64,000 nucleotides of DNA from Actinoplanes lobatus (GTDB taxonomy: Bacteria; Actinomycetota; Actinomycetes; Mycobacteriales; Micromonosporaceae): positions 501,001-565,000 of the forward strand of contig NZ_JACHNC010000001.1 in NCBI RefSeq assembly GCF_014205215.1. Reading direction: 5' to 3'. This document shows positions 18,068-25,818 of the stretch, piece after piece. The translations under genes and the position numbers were made by a program. A model generated the notes under the pieces. It was not told the DNA's origin. It made no database searches and saw only the letters and a list, made by a program, of their open reading frames with translations. Each line of letters opens with the position of its first letter. The stretch's first letter is position 1.

Positions 18068-18466
18068 TCACAGCGGCCCCCAGTACACCCAACGGCCGTC
18101 GTGCCTGACGAATCGACTCTTCTCCGTCATCACGCCGGTCCGCCCGCCGTCGGTGAAATGTGCGCGGAACTCGACCGTCCCCTCCGCGTCGAAGATCCCG
18201 CCCCCGCTGTGGTCCAGCACCTCAAGACGCATCCACCGCACGCCGGGGTCGGTCTCCAGGGTCGCCGGGCGCGTCTGTGGATGCCACGTCGCCAGCACGT
18301 AGTCGACCAGGTCCAGCGCATACGCGCTGAAGCGCGAGCGCATCAGCGCTTCCGGGTCCGCCGCCGCCTGTCCGCGGTGCAGGCTTCCACAACAGTCCTC
18401 GTACGCGGGGTGCCCGCACGGGCACACGGCAGAGGTCTTCCGGGGCTTGGGGGATCTGCGAGCCAT
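18068..18466 (-). CDS. YchJ/UPF0225 family protein with SEC-C zinc motif
   Basis: A 132-residue protein with one N-terminal SEC-C type zinc knuckle (CPCGHPAYEDCCGSLHRG), then the YchJ core ALMRSRFSAYALDLVDYVL and TWHPQTRP. The second, C-terminal SEC-C motif of longer homologues is absent. The fold is NTF2-like. Its function is unknown in the family; zinc binding is predicted from the motif. It lies just upstream of kynA on the same strand and may be cotranscribed, but no functional link is evident. Confidence 0.85.
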   Translation of the reverse strand: MARRSPKPRKTSAVCPCGHPAYEDCCGSLHRGQAAADPEALMRSRFSAYALDLVDYVLATWHPQTRPATLETDPGVRWMRLEVLDHSGGGIFDAEGTVEFRAHFTDGGRTGVMTEKSRFVRHDGRWVYWGPL

Positions 18467-18532
18467 GCGCCCCAGTCTCCCCCAGCCCGCGGGCGGCCCC
18501 CGAAGTTGTCCACAGTCCCGCGTCGGCGCAGG

Positions 18533-19057
18533 TCAGCCGGCCTGCTGCTCGATCACGATGCCGCTGATCACTTTCTGACAGCGGTCGAGTTCCTCGATCA
18601 GCCCCTGCATCTCCTCGATGGCGGACACCGCGTTCTGGGTGTCGGCCCGGATGCCGCCGACCTGGGTGCCGATCTCGCTGGTGGCGGTGGCCGTCTCGTT
18701 GGCCAGGTCCTTGACCTCGCTGGCCACCACGGCGAACCCGCGGCCCGCCTCGCCGGCCCGGGCGGCCTCGATCGTCGCGTTCAGCGCCAGCAGGTTGGTC
18801 TGTTTCGCGATGGTCGCGATCAACTGCACCACCTTGCCGATCTCCGTGCTGCTGGCCTCCAGCCGCTGGATGACCTGCACCGCGGTCTCGGCCGCGTGCA
18901 CCGCCGCCTGGGTGGCCGTGGCCATGTCGTTGCTGACGTTGGCCAGGCGGTGCACCGAATCCCGCTGCCGGCCCTGCGCCGACCAGTCGCTCTGGCCGTC
19001 GGCGGACGGGTCCTGCTGATCGCCGGAGTAGCCGTCATTCTGATCCCAGTCGGACAT
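18533..19057 (-). CDS. Stand-alone soluble chemoreceptor signalling module
   Basis: A 174-residue protein consisting almost entirely of an MCP signalling hairpin. About 30 acidic/Gln-rich residues precede an N-helix, the conserved tip ([35 protein letters not shown]) and a C-helix ending at residue 174. There is no signal peptide, membrane segment, HAMP or sensor domain, and both helices are short against typical receptors. The tip should still contact CheA/CheW-like partners if they exist. No chemotaxis gene is nearby. It could be a cytoplasmic adaptor, decoy or remnant of a longer receptor. Confidence 0.82.
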   Translation of the reverse strand: MSDWDQNDGYSGDQQDPSADGQSDWSAQGRQRDSVHRLANVSNDMATATQAAVHAAETAVQVIQRLEASSTEIGKVVQLIATIAKQTNLLALNATIEAARAGEAGRGFAVVASEVKDLANETATATSEIGTQVGGIRADTQNAVSAIEEMQGLIEELDRCQKVISGIVIEQQAG

Positions 19058-19591
19058 GGTGGTGGCGACCCCTCTCTACCGGTCTCCGCAAAACATCCCA
19101 TCCCGCCCACCGGCAGCGAAGCGTTTTCCCGCGATCCAGCCTGACCGGGCGGCTAGCGCCGCACGGTCCGACCCGGGCGGCTGGCGCCGCACGGGTCACT
19201 GGGTCAGGGTGAGCGAACCGGGCGGCTGGCGCCGCACGGGTTAGCGGGTCCGGCTGGGCCTCTGAAACAGCGCTGAGGGTCGGCCGGGCCACCGATCTGC
19301 GCCCGGAAGCGCCTCGCGGGCGGGACCCGGCAGTGAGATCGCGGTGCGCCACGGGACGGCGTCATGTGCGGTCGGGGACGGGGAGTCCCGTACAGGAAAG
19401 GGTTTGAAAGCGATGACGACCGTGACATCGCGGAGAGCGACGGCTTAACCGCTTCATGCGGCGATCCACCGCGACGGCGGGTGAAATATGCTCGCAACGG
19501 GCCGCCGGAGAACCGGCGGTGTCGCAAGCGGATGCAAGAGAGCCGCGTCAGGCGGTTCGGTTTTTGCAAGAATATGACGTAGGATTCCGTG
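19058..19591. other. 534-bp intergenic region upstream of the LacI regulator
   Basis: No convincing gene. It holds three 22-bp repeats (separate entry), a short hairpin CCGCCGG-AGAA-CCGGCGG at about 19502-19519, and GCAAG motifs at 19524, 19533 and 19566. Similar GCAAG/CTTGC motifs occur in front of the sugar-binding protein gene, so some may be sites for the LacI regulator. A 72-codon frame at 19364-19582 has no SD or recognisable composition. Confidence 0.5.
19145..19239. repeat. Three copies of a 22-bp GC-rich hairpin repeat
   Basis: Copies of CCGGGCGGCTGGCGCCGCAC plus GG lie at 19145-19166 (one substitution), 19173-19194 and 19218-19239. Each contains the palindromic core GCGGCTGGCGCCGC and can fold into a short hairpin. 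Spacing is irregular (6 and 23 bp), so this is not a simple tandem array. It falls between convergence-free gene ends and may be a local repeat family or a protein-binding cluster. Confidence 0.7.
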
Positions 19592-20593
19592 ATGACCAAA
19601 CGTCTAGCCGAGGTGGCTAAGAAGGCCGGGGTCAGCGAGGCGACCGTCAGCCGGGTGCTCAACGGGCGCAGCGGCGTCTCCGAGGCCACCCGCACGTCGG
19701 TGCTCACCGCCCTGGACGTGCTGGGCTACGAGCGGCCCACCAAACTCCGCGGGGAGCGGGCCCGGCTCGTCGGCCTGGTCCTGCCCGAGCTGCAGAACCC
19801 GATCTTCCCCGCGCTGGCCGAGGTGGTGACCGGTTCGCTCGCGCAGCGCGGGTTCACCCCGGCCCTGTGCGCGCGGACGATCGGCGGCGTGCCGGAGTCG
19901 GATTACGTGGAGATGCTGCTGGATCACCAGGTCTCCGGCGTGATCTTCGCCGGTGGGTCGTATGCGCTGGCCGACGCCTCGCACGAGCACTACCGGCGGT
20001 TGACCGAGCGCGGCCTGCCGGTGGTGCTGGTCAACGCCGGCGTCGATGAGCTGGGCTTTCCCCGGGTGTCGACGGACGACGCGGTGGCGGTCGAGCAGGC
20101 GTACGGGCATCTGCGCTCCCTGGGCCATGAGCGGATCGGCATGGTGCTCGGCCCGGAGGGGCACATCCCGTCCCGGCGGAAGCTGTCCGCGATGATCCAG
20201 GTGGCCGGTGCGGAGGACGCCGCGGCGCGGGTCGAGCGGTCCAGCTTCTCGATGGAGGGTGCGCGGGTGGCGGCGACCCGGCTGGTGGAGCGCGGGGTGA
20301 CCGGCATCATCTGCGCCAGTGACGTGCTGGCCCTGGGCGCGATCCGGGCGGCGCGGCGGCTGGGCCGTTCGGTGCCGGGTGACGTCTCGGTGGTGGGTTT
20401 CGACGACTCCGCGTTTATGACCTGCACCGATCCGCCGCTGACCACGGTGCGGCAGCCGATCGAGACGATGGGCCAGGCCGCCGTGGACCTGCTGGTGAGC
20501 CAGATCGACGAGGCCCGGGAGTTCTCCGACGAGCTGCTGTTCGAGCCGGAGCTGGTGGTTCGGGGTTCGACGGGACCCGCCCCCAAAGACTGA
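19592..20593 (+). CDS. LacI-family regulator of the alpha-glucan locus
   Basis: A 333-residue repressor. The HTH (RLAEVAKKAGVSEATVSRVL) is at residues 4-23, followed by the hinge region and a periplasmic-binding-protein-like effector domain (ICASDVLALGAIRAARRLG, VPGDVSVVGFDDSAFM). ATG 19592 has AGGA 7 bp upstream and is preferred to the overlapping GTG at 19589. It is immediately followed by a strong terminator and then by sugar ABC transporter genes. It should bind a di- or oligoglucoside and release promoters of the downstream locus; the effector is inferred. Confidence 0.9.
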   Translation: MTKRLAEVAKKAGVSEATVSRVLNGRSGVSEATRTSVLTALDVLGYERPTKLRGERARLVGLVLPELQNPIFPALAEVVTGSLAQRGFTPALCARTIGGVPESDYVEMLLDHQVSGVIFAGGSYALADASHEHYRRLTERGLPVVLVNAGVDELGFPRVSTDDAVAVEQAYGHLRSLGHERIGMVLGPEGHIPSRRKLSAMIQVAGAEDAAARVERSSFSMEGARVAATRLVERGVTGIICASDVLALGAIRAARRLGRSVPGDVSVVGFDDSAFMTCTDPPLTTVRQPIETMGQAAVDLLVSQIDEAREFSDELLFEPELVVRGSTGPAPKD

Positions 20594-20608
20594 CAAAACA
20601 CCTCATCG

Positions 20609-20640
20609 AAGGCCGCCGACCACTGGTCGGCGGCCTTTTT
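20609..20640 (+). terminator. Rho-independent terminator after the LacI gene
   Basis: A perfect stem (AAGGCCGCCGACCA with TGGTCGGCGGCCTT) around a minimal loop, ending in a T tract. It insulates the regulator from the transporter operon, which therefore needs its own promoter. Confidence 0.95.
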
Positions 20641-20661
20641 GGTGGCCGAGATCCGGTCCAG

Positions 20662-20730
20662 CCGCAAGACAGTCGTGTTTTTGCAGAGGAAAATCGAAAC
20701 CTTGCGGCAACATGCTCGCCTCGTTACAGT
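20662..20730 (+). promoter_or_regulatory. Promoter and candidate LacI-type operator of the sugar transporter operon
   Basis: TTGCGG at 20702-20707 and TACAGT at 20725-20730 are separated by 17 bp, a good vegetative promoter. The -35 box lies inside CCTTGCGGCAA. An inverted half, CCGCAAG, is at 20662-20668, and TTTTTGCAG lies between. Overlap of CTTGC-type motifs with the -35 fits repression by the upstream LacI protein. The distance to the ATG at 20793 is about 60 bp. Operator identity is inferred. Confidence 0.55.
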
Positions 20731-20792
20731 GACTCCACTCACTACGAGGACTCCTAACTAAGCGATAGAACCCGTTCCGAAGGGATGGACAG

Positions 20793-22172
20793 ATGTCCGT
20801 ACCGCAGTACCGGAAGGTTGCGGCGCTAGCGCTCGTGGCCGGCCTGGGGCTCAGCCTTACGGCGTGCTCCACCAAGAGCGACGACGACGGCTCGGACGCC
20901 GCCGGCAAGGTCACCATCACGGTCGACTGCCAGCCGGTCGCCGCCCAGAAGGAGCTGCTCGACAACTGGAACGCGGATGTGGCCGAGTTCCAGAAGCAGA
21001 ACCCCGACATCGCGATCAAGAGCATCAGCGTCGGCCAGCAGTGCAACAACCCGCCGGACTTCACCGCGCGCCTGGCCGGTGGCACCACCACCGACGTCTT
21101 CTACGGCTACATGACCGATCTCCAGCAGGTGCTGGACTCCGGCCAGGCCATGGACATCACGTCGTACGTCAGCAAGGACACCGTCTCGACCTGGGACAGC
21201 GTCGACCCGGCGCTCAAGGAGGTCTTCACCGACGGCGGCAAGCTGTACGGCGTACCGGTGAAGAACTACTCGATGGGCCTGGTCTACAACAAGACGCTGT
21301 TCCAGAAGGCCGGCCTGGACGTCAACAACCCGCCGAAGACCTGGCCCGAGGTGCGGGAGGCGGCCAAGAAGATCTCCGCCACCGACAAGAGCGTGGCCGG
21401 TTACGCGGAGTACAGCGCCGGCAACACCGGCGGCTGGCACTTCACCTCGCTGCTCTACTCGCAGGGCGGCCGGGTCCTGGCCGAGGACGGCAAGAAGGCC
21501 GCGTTCAACAGCGCCGAGGGCAAGCAGGTCCTGCAGAACCTCAAGGACATGCGGTACGGCGACGACAGCATGGGCAGCCGCCAGCTCCTCCAGTGGGGTG
21601 ACCTCCTGACCAACGCGGCGGCCGGCAAGGTCGGCATGTTCATCGGCGCGCCGGACACCACCCAGGCGATCGTCAGCCAGTTCAAGGGCAAGTTCGAGGA
21701 CTGGGCGGTCGCCCCGCTGCCGGGCCAGAGCGACCTGGGCAAGGGCACGCTCGGCGGTGGCGAGGGCTACTTCTTCAAGAAGGACCTCACCAAGGAGCAG
21801 GTGGAGGCCGGTCTCAAGTGGATCGCCTACCAGAAGCTGACGCCGGGCAAGGGCCAGTTCGACTACGTACGGGCCAAGCCGCAGAACTACCCGGTCGGCC
21901 TGCCGCAGCCGCTGCTGTTCGCGAACGGCACCGAGGCGCAGAAGCAGGAGTTCGACCTGCGCAAGGCGAACGCGAACGTGCCGGTGGAGAACTTCTCGCT
22001 CTTCGAGAACAAGCAGCTCCCGATCGTGGGTGAGCCGCGGGACGCGCAGGCGATCTACGCGATCCTCGACTCGGCGATGTCCGGGGTCCTGACCGACCCG
22101 AACGCGAACATCGACACGCTGCTCAAGACCGCCGAGGAAAAGGTCGACCAGCTGCTGGCGGCCGGTAGTTGA
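20793..22172 (+). CDS. Sugar ABC transporter substrate-binding lipoprotein
   Basis: A 459-residue extracellular solute-binding protein, family 1. It has a lipoprotein signal with lipobox LTAC (Cys25) followed by a Ser/Asp-rich linker. The mature part has the usual two-lobe features (YGVPVKNYSMGLVYNKTLFQ, GEGYFFKKDLTKEQVEAGLK) of maltose/oligosaccharide binders. SD GAAGGGATGG precedes the ATG. It is first gene of a binding protein, two permease and glucosidase operon. With GH87 downstream, the ligand is likely nigero- or other alpha-gluco-oligosaccharides. Confidence 0.92.
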   Translation: MSVPQYRKVAALALVAGLGLSLTACSTKSDDDGSDAAGKVTITVDCQPVAAQKELLDNWNADVAEFQKQNPDIAIKSISVGQQCNNPPDFTARLAGGTTTDVFYGYMTDLQQVLDSGQAMDITSYVSKDTVSTWDSVDPALKEVFTDGGKLYGVPVKNYSMGLVYNKTLFQKAGLDVNNPPKTWPEVREAAKKISATDKSVAGYAEYSAGNTGGWHFTSLLYSQGGRVLAEDGKKAAFNSAEGKQVLQNLKDMRYGDDSMGSRQLLQWGDLLTNAAAGKVGMFIGAPDTTQAIVSQFKGKFEDWAVAPLPGQSDLGKGTLGGGEGYFFKKDLTKEQVEAGLKWIAYQKLTPGKGQFDYVRAKPQNYPVGLPQPLLFANGTEAQKQEFDLRKANANVPVENFSLFENKQLPIVGEPRDAQAIYAILDSAMSGVLTDPNANIDTLLKTAEEKVDQLLAAGS

Positions 22173-22174
22173 GC

Positions 22175-23101
22175 ATGGCCGTCATGACTGCCCCCGCCCC
22201 GGTGAAAGCCGAGGCGGGGGTCTCCCCGAAGAGTCGCCGTAAGATCCGCGACAACCTGACCGGGCACGCGTTCCTGATCGGCGCGATCCTCTGCTTCGCC
22301 CTCTTCATGTGGTACCCGATGATCCGCGGGCTGGTGATGAGCTTCCAGCACACCCGGCGCGGTGTGACCACCTGGGTGGGCTGGGACAACTACGTCCGGA
22401 TCGTCAACGACCCGAGTTTCTGGGTCGCCTGGAAGAACACCTTCTACTTCACCGCGCTGGCGCTGATCGTCGGGTTCGCGGTGCCGTTCTTCGTGGCGAT
22501 CCTGCTCAACGAGTTCCGGCACGCCAAGGGCTACCTGCGGGTGCTGGTCTACCTGCCGGTCATGCTGCCGCCGGCGTCGGCGCTGTTCCTCTTCAAGTAC
22601 TACGCGTACGACCCGAGCGAGGCCGGTCTCTTCAACGCCATCTTGACATCACTGCACCTACCGACGTCGGAGTGGATGCAGTCGACGACCATGACGATGC
22701 CGGCAATGGTGATCGCGTCAACATGGATGAACATGGGCGGCGCGGTGCTGATCTATCTGGCGTCGTTGCAGAACATCCCCGGAGATCTGTACGAGGCCGC
22801 CGAGCTGGACGGCGCCGGCATCTGGAAACGGATCTGGCACGTCACCATCCCGCAGACCCGGCTGATCCTGGCGCTGCTCGCCATGATGCAGATCGTCGCC
22901 ACCATGCAACTGTTCATCGAGCCGCTGATCCTGGCCAACGGCGCCGGCACGCAGGACTCGGCTACCTCCGTGGCGTACCTCATCTACCAGCACGGCTTCT
23001 TCCAGAACGATCTGAACGGCGCCGCGGCCCTCGGTGTGATCATGCTCGTGGTCCTGGCCGCCTTCTCCGCCGTCTACCTGCGGTTGAGCACGAAGGACTG
23101 A
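22175..23101 (+). CDS. Sugar ABC transporter permease, MalF type
   Basis: A 308-residue inner-membrane permease with about six transmembrane helices and the cytoplasmic EAA loop YEAAELDGAGIWKRIWHVTI, which docks the ATPase. ATG 22175 lies just past the binding-protein stop; an alternative TTG at 22169 overlaps that stop. The gene is followed at 2 bp by the second permease. No ATP-binding subunit is encoded in the locus, so a shared MsiK-like ATPase elsewhere in the genome is expected, as in other actinomycete sugar importers. Confidence 0.9.
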   Translation: MAVMTAPAPVKAEAGVSPKSRRKIRDNLTGHAFLIGAILCFALFMWYPMIRGLVMSFQHTRRGVTTWVGWDNYVRIVNDPSFWVAWKNTFYFTALALIVGFAVPFFVAILLNEFRHAKGYLRVLVYLPVMLPPASALFLFKYYAYDPSEAGLFNAILTSLHLPTSEWMQSTTMTMPAMVIASTWMNMGGAVLIYLASLQNIPGDLYEAAELDGAGIWKRIWHVTIPQTRLILALLAMMQIVATMQLFIEPLILANGAGTQDSATSVAYLIYQHGFFQNDLNGAAALGVIMLVVLAAFSAVYLRLSTKD

Positions 23102-23103
23102 CC

Positions 23104-23976
23104 ATGACCCGGACACTCATCTCGCACGCTCAGCTCCGGCGCGGCCGCGGCCGGGTGATCTACTGGACGCTGCTGACCGTCGTCGTCGTGGGGTTCACCC
23201 TCGTCTTCCTCGGGCCGCTCTACTGGATGGTCACCGGCGCGCTCAAGTCGGGCCAGGAGATCGCGCAGACGCCGCCGACGCTGTTCCCGCAGGATCCGCA
23301 GCCGCAGAACTACGTCGACGCGTGGACCCAGCTGGACCTGGCGAAGCTGCTGTTCAACACGTTCTACTACGCGGCCGGCGCGGTGCTGTTCCAGCTCGTG
23401 TTCGACACCGCGGCGGCGTACGCGCTGTCGAAGCTGCGACCGGCCTTCGGCAACGTGATCCTCGGCGCCATGCTGGCGACCCTGATGATCCCGGCCATGG
23501 TGCTGATCGTCCCGCAGTATCAGACCGTGATCGACCTGCCGGTACTGGACATCAGCCTGATCGACTCACCGTTCGCGATCTGGCTGCCGATGGTCGCCAA
23601 CGCCTTCAACATCTTCCTGCTCAAACGATTCTTCGACTCGATCCCGGAAGAGATCATGGCGGCCGCCTTCGTGGACGGGGCCACGCCCCTGCGTACCCTC
23701 TGGTCGATCATCCTGCCGATGTCGCGGCCGATCCTCGGCGTGGTGTCGATCTTCGCGGTGACCGCGGTGTGGAAGGACTTCCTCTGGCCACTGCTGGTCA
23801 TGCCGCACCCGGAGACCCGCACGATCAGTGTCGGCATCTACGCCTTCGCGGCCGGCACCCCGCAGAACGTGGTGGTGGCCGCGTCGGTCATCGCGGCGCT
23901 CCCGACCGTGGTCATCTTCCTGATCTTCCAGCGCAACATCATGTCCGGCCTGACCGCAGGCAGCCTCAAGGGATGA
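23104..23976 (+). CDS. Sugar ABC transporter permease, MalG type
   Basis: A 290-residue permease with six predicted transmembrane segments and the EAA motif MAAAFVDGATPLRTLWSIIL. The C-terminus is short, as in MalG-type subunits. It is translationally close to both neighbours (2 bp after the first permease, 4 bp before the glucosidase), which indicates one transcript. It forms the membrane channel with the preceding permease. Confidence 0.9.
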   Translation: MTRTLISHAQLRRGRGRVIYWTLLTVVVVGFTLVFLGPLYWMVTGALKSGQEIAQTPPTLFPQDPQPQNYVDAWTQLDLAKLLFNTFYYAAGAVLFQLVFDTAAAYALSKLRPAFGNVILGAMLATLMIPAMVLIVPQYQTVIDLPVLDISLIDSPFAIWLPMVANAFNIFLLKRFFDSIPEEIMAAAFVDGATPLRTLWSIILPMSRPILGVVSIFAVTAVWKDFLWPLLVMPHPETRTISVGIYAFAAGTPQNVVVAASVIAALPTVVIFLIFQRNIMSGLTAGSLKG

Positions 23977-23980
23977 CGGG

Positions 23981-25522
23981 ATGACAATGCAGTGGTGGCG
24001 TGACGCCGTGATTTACCAGGTCTATCCGCGCAGTTTCGCCGATGGCGACGGTGACGGGGTCGGTGACATCGCCGGCATCCGTGCCCGGCTCGGTCACCTG
24101 AGAGACCTCGGCGTCGACGCGATCTGGATGAGTCCCTGGTACCCCTCCCCGATGGCGGATGCCGGGTACGACGTGTCCGACTTCCGCGACATCGACCCGG
24201 TCTTCGGCTCGCTGGCCGAGGCGGAGGCGCTGATCGAGGAGGCGCACGAGGCCGGCATCCGGATCATCGTCGACATCGTCCCGAACCACATCTCCAGCGA
24301 GCATCCGTGGTTCAGAGCGGCCCTGGCCGATCCGGAGGCGAAGGAGCGGGACTATTTTTGGTTCCGTAAAAGCCAAAATATGCCTACAAACTGGGTGGGG
24401 GAGTTCGGCGGGACCGCCTGGACCCGGGTCGACGACGACACCTGGTACCTGCACCTGTTCACCCCCGAGCAGCCCGACCTCAACTGGGACCACCCGGAGG
24501 TGAAAAAAGAGTTCGAGAGCATTCTGCGGTTCTGGTTCGACCGGGGCGCCGACGGCATCCGGATCGACTCGGCGGCGCTGCTGTTCAAGGACCCGACGCT
24601 GCCCGAGGTCGTCGAGGACCGGCCGCACCCGTTCCACGACCTGGACGCGGTGCACGACGTCTACCGCTCCTGGCGGCGGATCGCCGACGAATACGAGGGC
24701 CGCGCCCTGATCGGCGAGGTGTGGATGCCGGACGTCGAGCGGTTCACCAACTACCTGCGCCCGGACGAACTGCACGCGGCGTTCAACTTCGATTTCCTGG
24801 GCTGTGCCTGGGATCCGCGGCTCATGCGCGACTGCGTCGACCGCACCCTCGGCGCGCACGCGCACGTCGGCGCCCCGCCCACCTGGGTGCTGTCCAATCA
24901 CGACGTCACCCGGCACGTGACCCGCTACGGCCGCGCCGACACCACGTTCAGTTTCGAGAACAACCTCGACGGCACTCCGGTCGACCTGGAGCTGGGCACC
25001 CGGCGGGCCCGGGCGGCCGCGCTGCTCACCCTCGCGCTGCCCGGCTCGGCCTACATCTACCAGGGCGAGGAGCTGGGCCTCTGGGAGAACGAGGCGATTC
25101 CTCAGGATCACATTCAAGATCCGATGTACGCGCGGCGCGGCCACACCCGCGACGGCTGCCGTGTGCCGATGCCCTGGTCCGGCGACGAGCCGCCCTACGA
25201 CTTCACCACCGGCGCCCCGTGGCTTCCCCAGCCGGCCGAGTGGAAGGACCGGACCGTCCAGGCCCAGACCGGTGACCCCAGCTCGATGCTGGAGCTCTAC
25301 CGGTCGGCGATCCGCCTGCGCACCTTCACCGGCCACGAATTCGCCTGGCTGGACCGCGGCGAGGACGTGCTCGCCTGGACCCGCGGAACGGATTTCGCCT
25401 GCGTGCTCAACCTCTCCGGCACACCGGTGTCCCTGCCGGAGCACCGGGGCATCCTGCTCGCCAGCAGCCCGCTCGACGGTGACCTCCTCCCCCGGGACAC
25501 CGCGGTCTGGCTGCGCCTCTAA
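23981..25522 (+). CDS. GH13 alpha-glucosidase of the alpha-glucan uptake operon
   Basis: A 513-residue cytoplasmic GH13 enzyme starting MTMQWWRDAVIYQVYPRSFA. The catalytic nucleophile is in DGIRIDSAAL, the acid/base in ALIGEVWMPD and the third acid in LSNHDVTRH. It should hydrolyse imported alpha-gluco-oligosaccharides to glucose. It is the last gene of the transporter operon and has no secretion signal. Given the GH87 partner, activity on nigerose-type alpha-1,3 bonds is plausible, but specificity cannot be read directly. A hairpin follows at 25530-25561. Confidence 0.9.
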   Translation: MTMQWWRDAVIYQVYPRSFADGDGDGVGDIAGIRARLGHLRDLGVDAIWMSPWYPSPMADAGYDVSDFRDIDPVFGSLAEAEALIEEAHEAGIRIIVDIVPNHISSEHPWFRAALADPEAKERDYFWFRKSQNMPTNWVGEFGGTAWTRVDDDTWYLHLFTPEQPDLNWDHPEVKKEFESILRFWFDRGADGIRIDSAALLFKDPTLPEVVEDRPHPFHDLDAVHDVYRSWRRIADEYEGRALIGEVWMPDVERFTNYLRPDELHAAFNFDFLGCAWDPRLMRDCVDRTLGAHAHVGAPPTWVLSNHDVTRHVTRYGRADTTFSFENNLDGTPVDLELGTRRARAAALLTLALPGSAYIYQGEELGLWENEAIPQDHIQDPMYARRGHTRDGCRVPMPWSGDEPPYDFTTGAPWLPQPAEWKDRTVQAQTGDPSSMLELYRSAIRLRTFTGHEFAWLDRGEDVLAWTRGTDFACVLNLSGTPVSLPEHRGILLASSPLDGDLLPRDTAVWLRL

Positions 25523-25529
25523 GGCGACC

Positions 25530-25561
25530 GGGCGTTCCCGGTTCCACCGCCGGGGACGCCC
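25530..25561. terminator. Hairpin after the alpha-glucosidase gene
   Basis: Twelve-base arms (GGGCGTTCCCGG and CCGGGGACGCCC, 11 of 12 paired) around an 8-nt loop, 7 bp after the stop codon. There is no T tract, as is common in high-GC actinomycetes. Confidence 0.6.
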
Positions 25562-25593
25562 ATTCGGGGGCCGGCCACACCAAGGAAGGGAAC

Positions 25594-25746
25594 ATGGCCG
25601 ACCGAACCGTCCCGTTCAACCCTGCGAGCGGCAACACGGTGACCATCCCGGCGAGCACGAACCAGCGGTTCCTGCGGCTCACCATCACCGGCAACACCGG
25701 CTGGCCGGCGGGTCAGCTCTCCGAGTTCGAGGTCTACGCCTCCTGA
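25594..25746 (+). CDS. Orphan 50-residue F5/8-type (discoidin-like) CBM fragment
   Basis: A short frame with a good SD (AAGGAAGGGAAC before ATG) and a stop after 50 codons. From residue 8 it matches the last strand block of a discoidin-like CBM: FNPASGNTVTIPAST, FLRLTITGNTGWPAGQLSE, FEVYAS. The same block occurs twice in the GH87 protein just downstream. It lacks a signal peptide and the rest of the domain, so it is unlikely to fold as a normal CBM. It looks like an internal-deletion remnant that kept its SD and downstream hairpin. Whether it is translated is unknown. Confidence 0.6.
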   Translation: MADRTVPFNPASGNTVTIPASTNQRFLRLTITGNTGWPAGQLSEFEVYAS

Positions 25747-25788
25747 AACGCCGGCGGGCGGCTCTCCACCGGGTCGCCCGCCGGTTTC
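25745..25788. terminator. Hairpin after the CBM fragment
   Basis: GAAAC(G)CCGGCGGGCG pairs with CGCCCGCCGGTTTC with one bulged base. It starts at the stop codon of the 50-residue frame and lies 30 bp before the GH87 start, so it may separate the two genes transcriptionally. Confidence 0.6.
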
Positions 25789-25818
25789 ACCTCTCGTGGA
25801 AGAAAGGTGCGGTCCCGC

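Noticed and set aside
19364..19582. 72-residue frame upstream of the LacI gene
   Set aside because: No SD, no hydrophobic or domain features, and it lies in a repeat-containing regulatory region.
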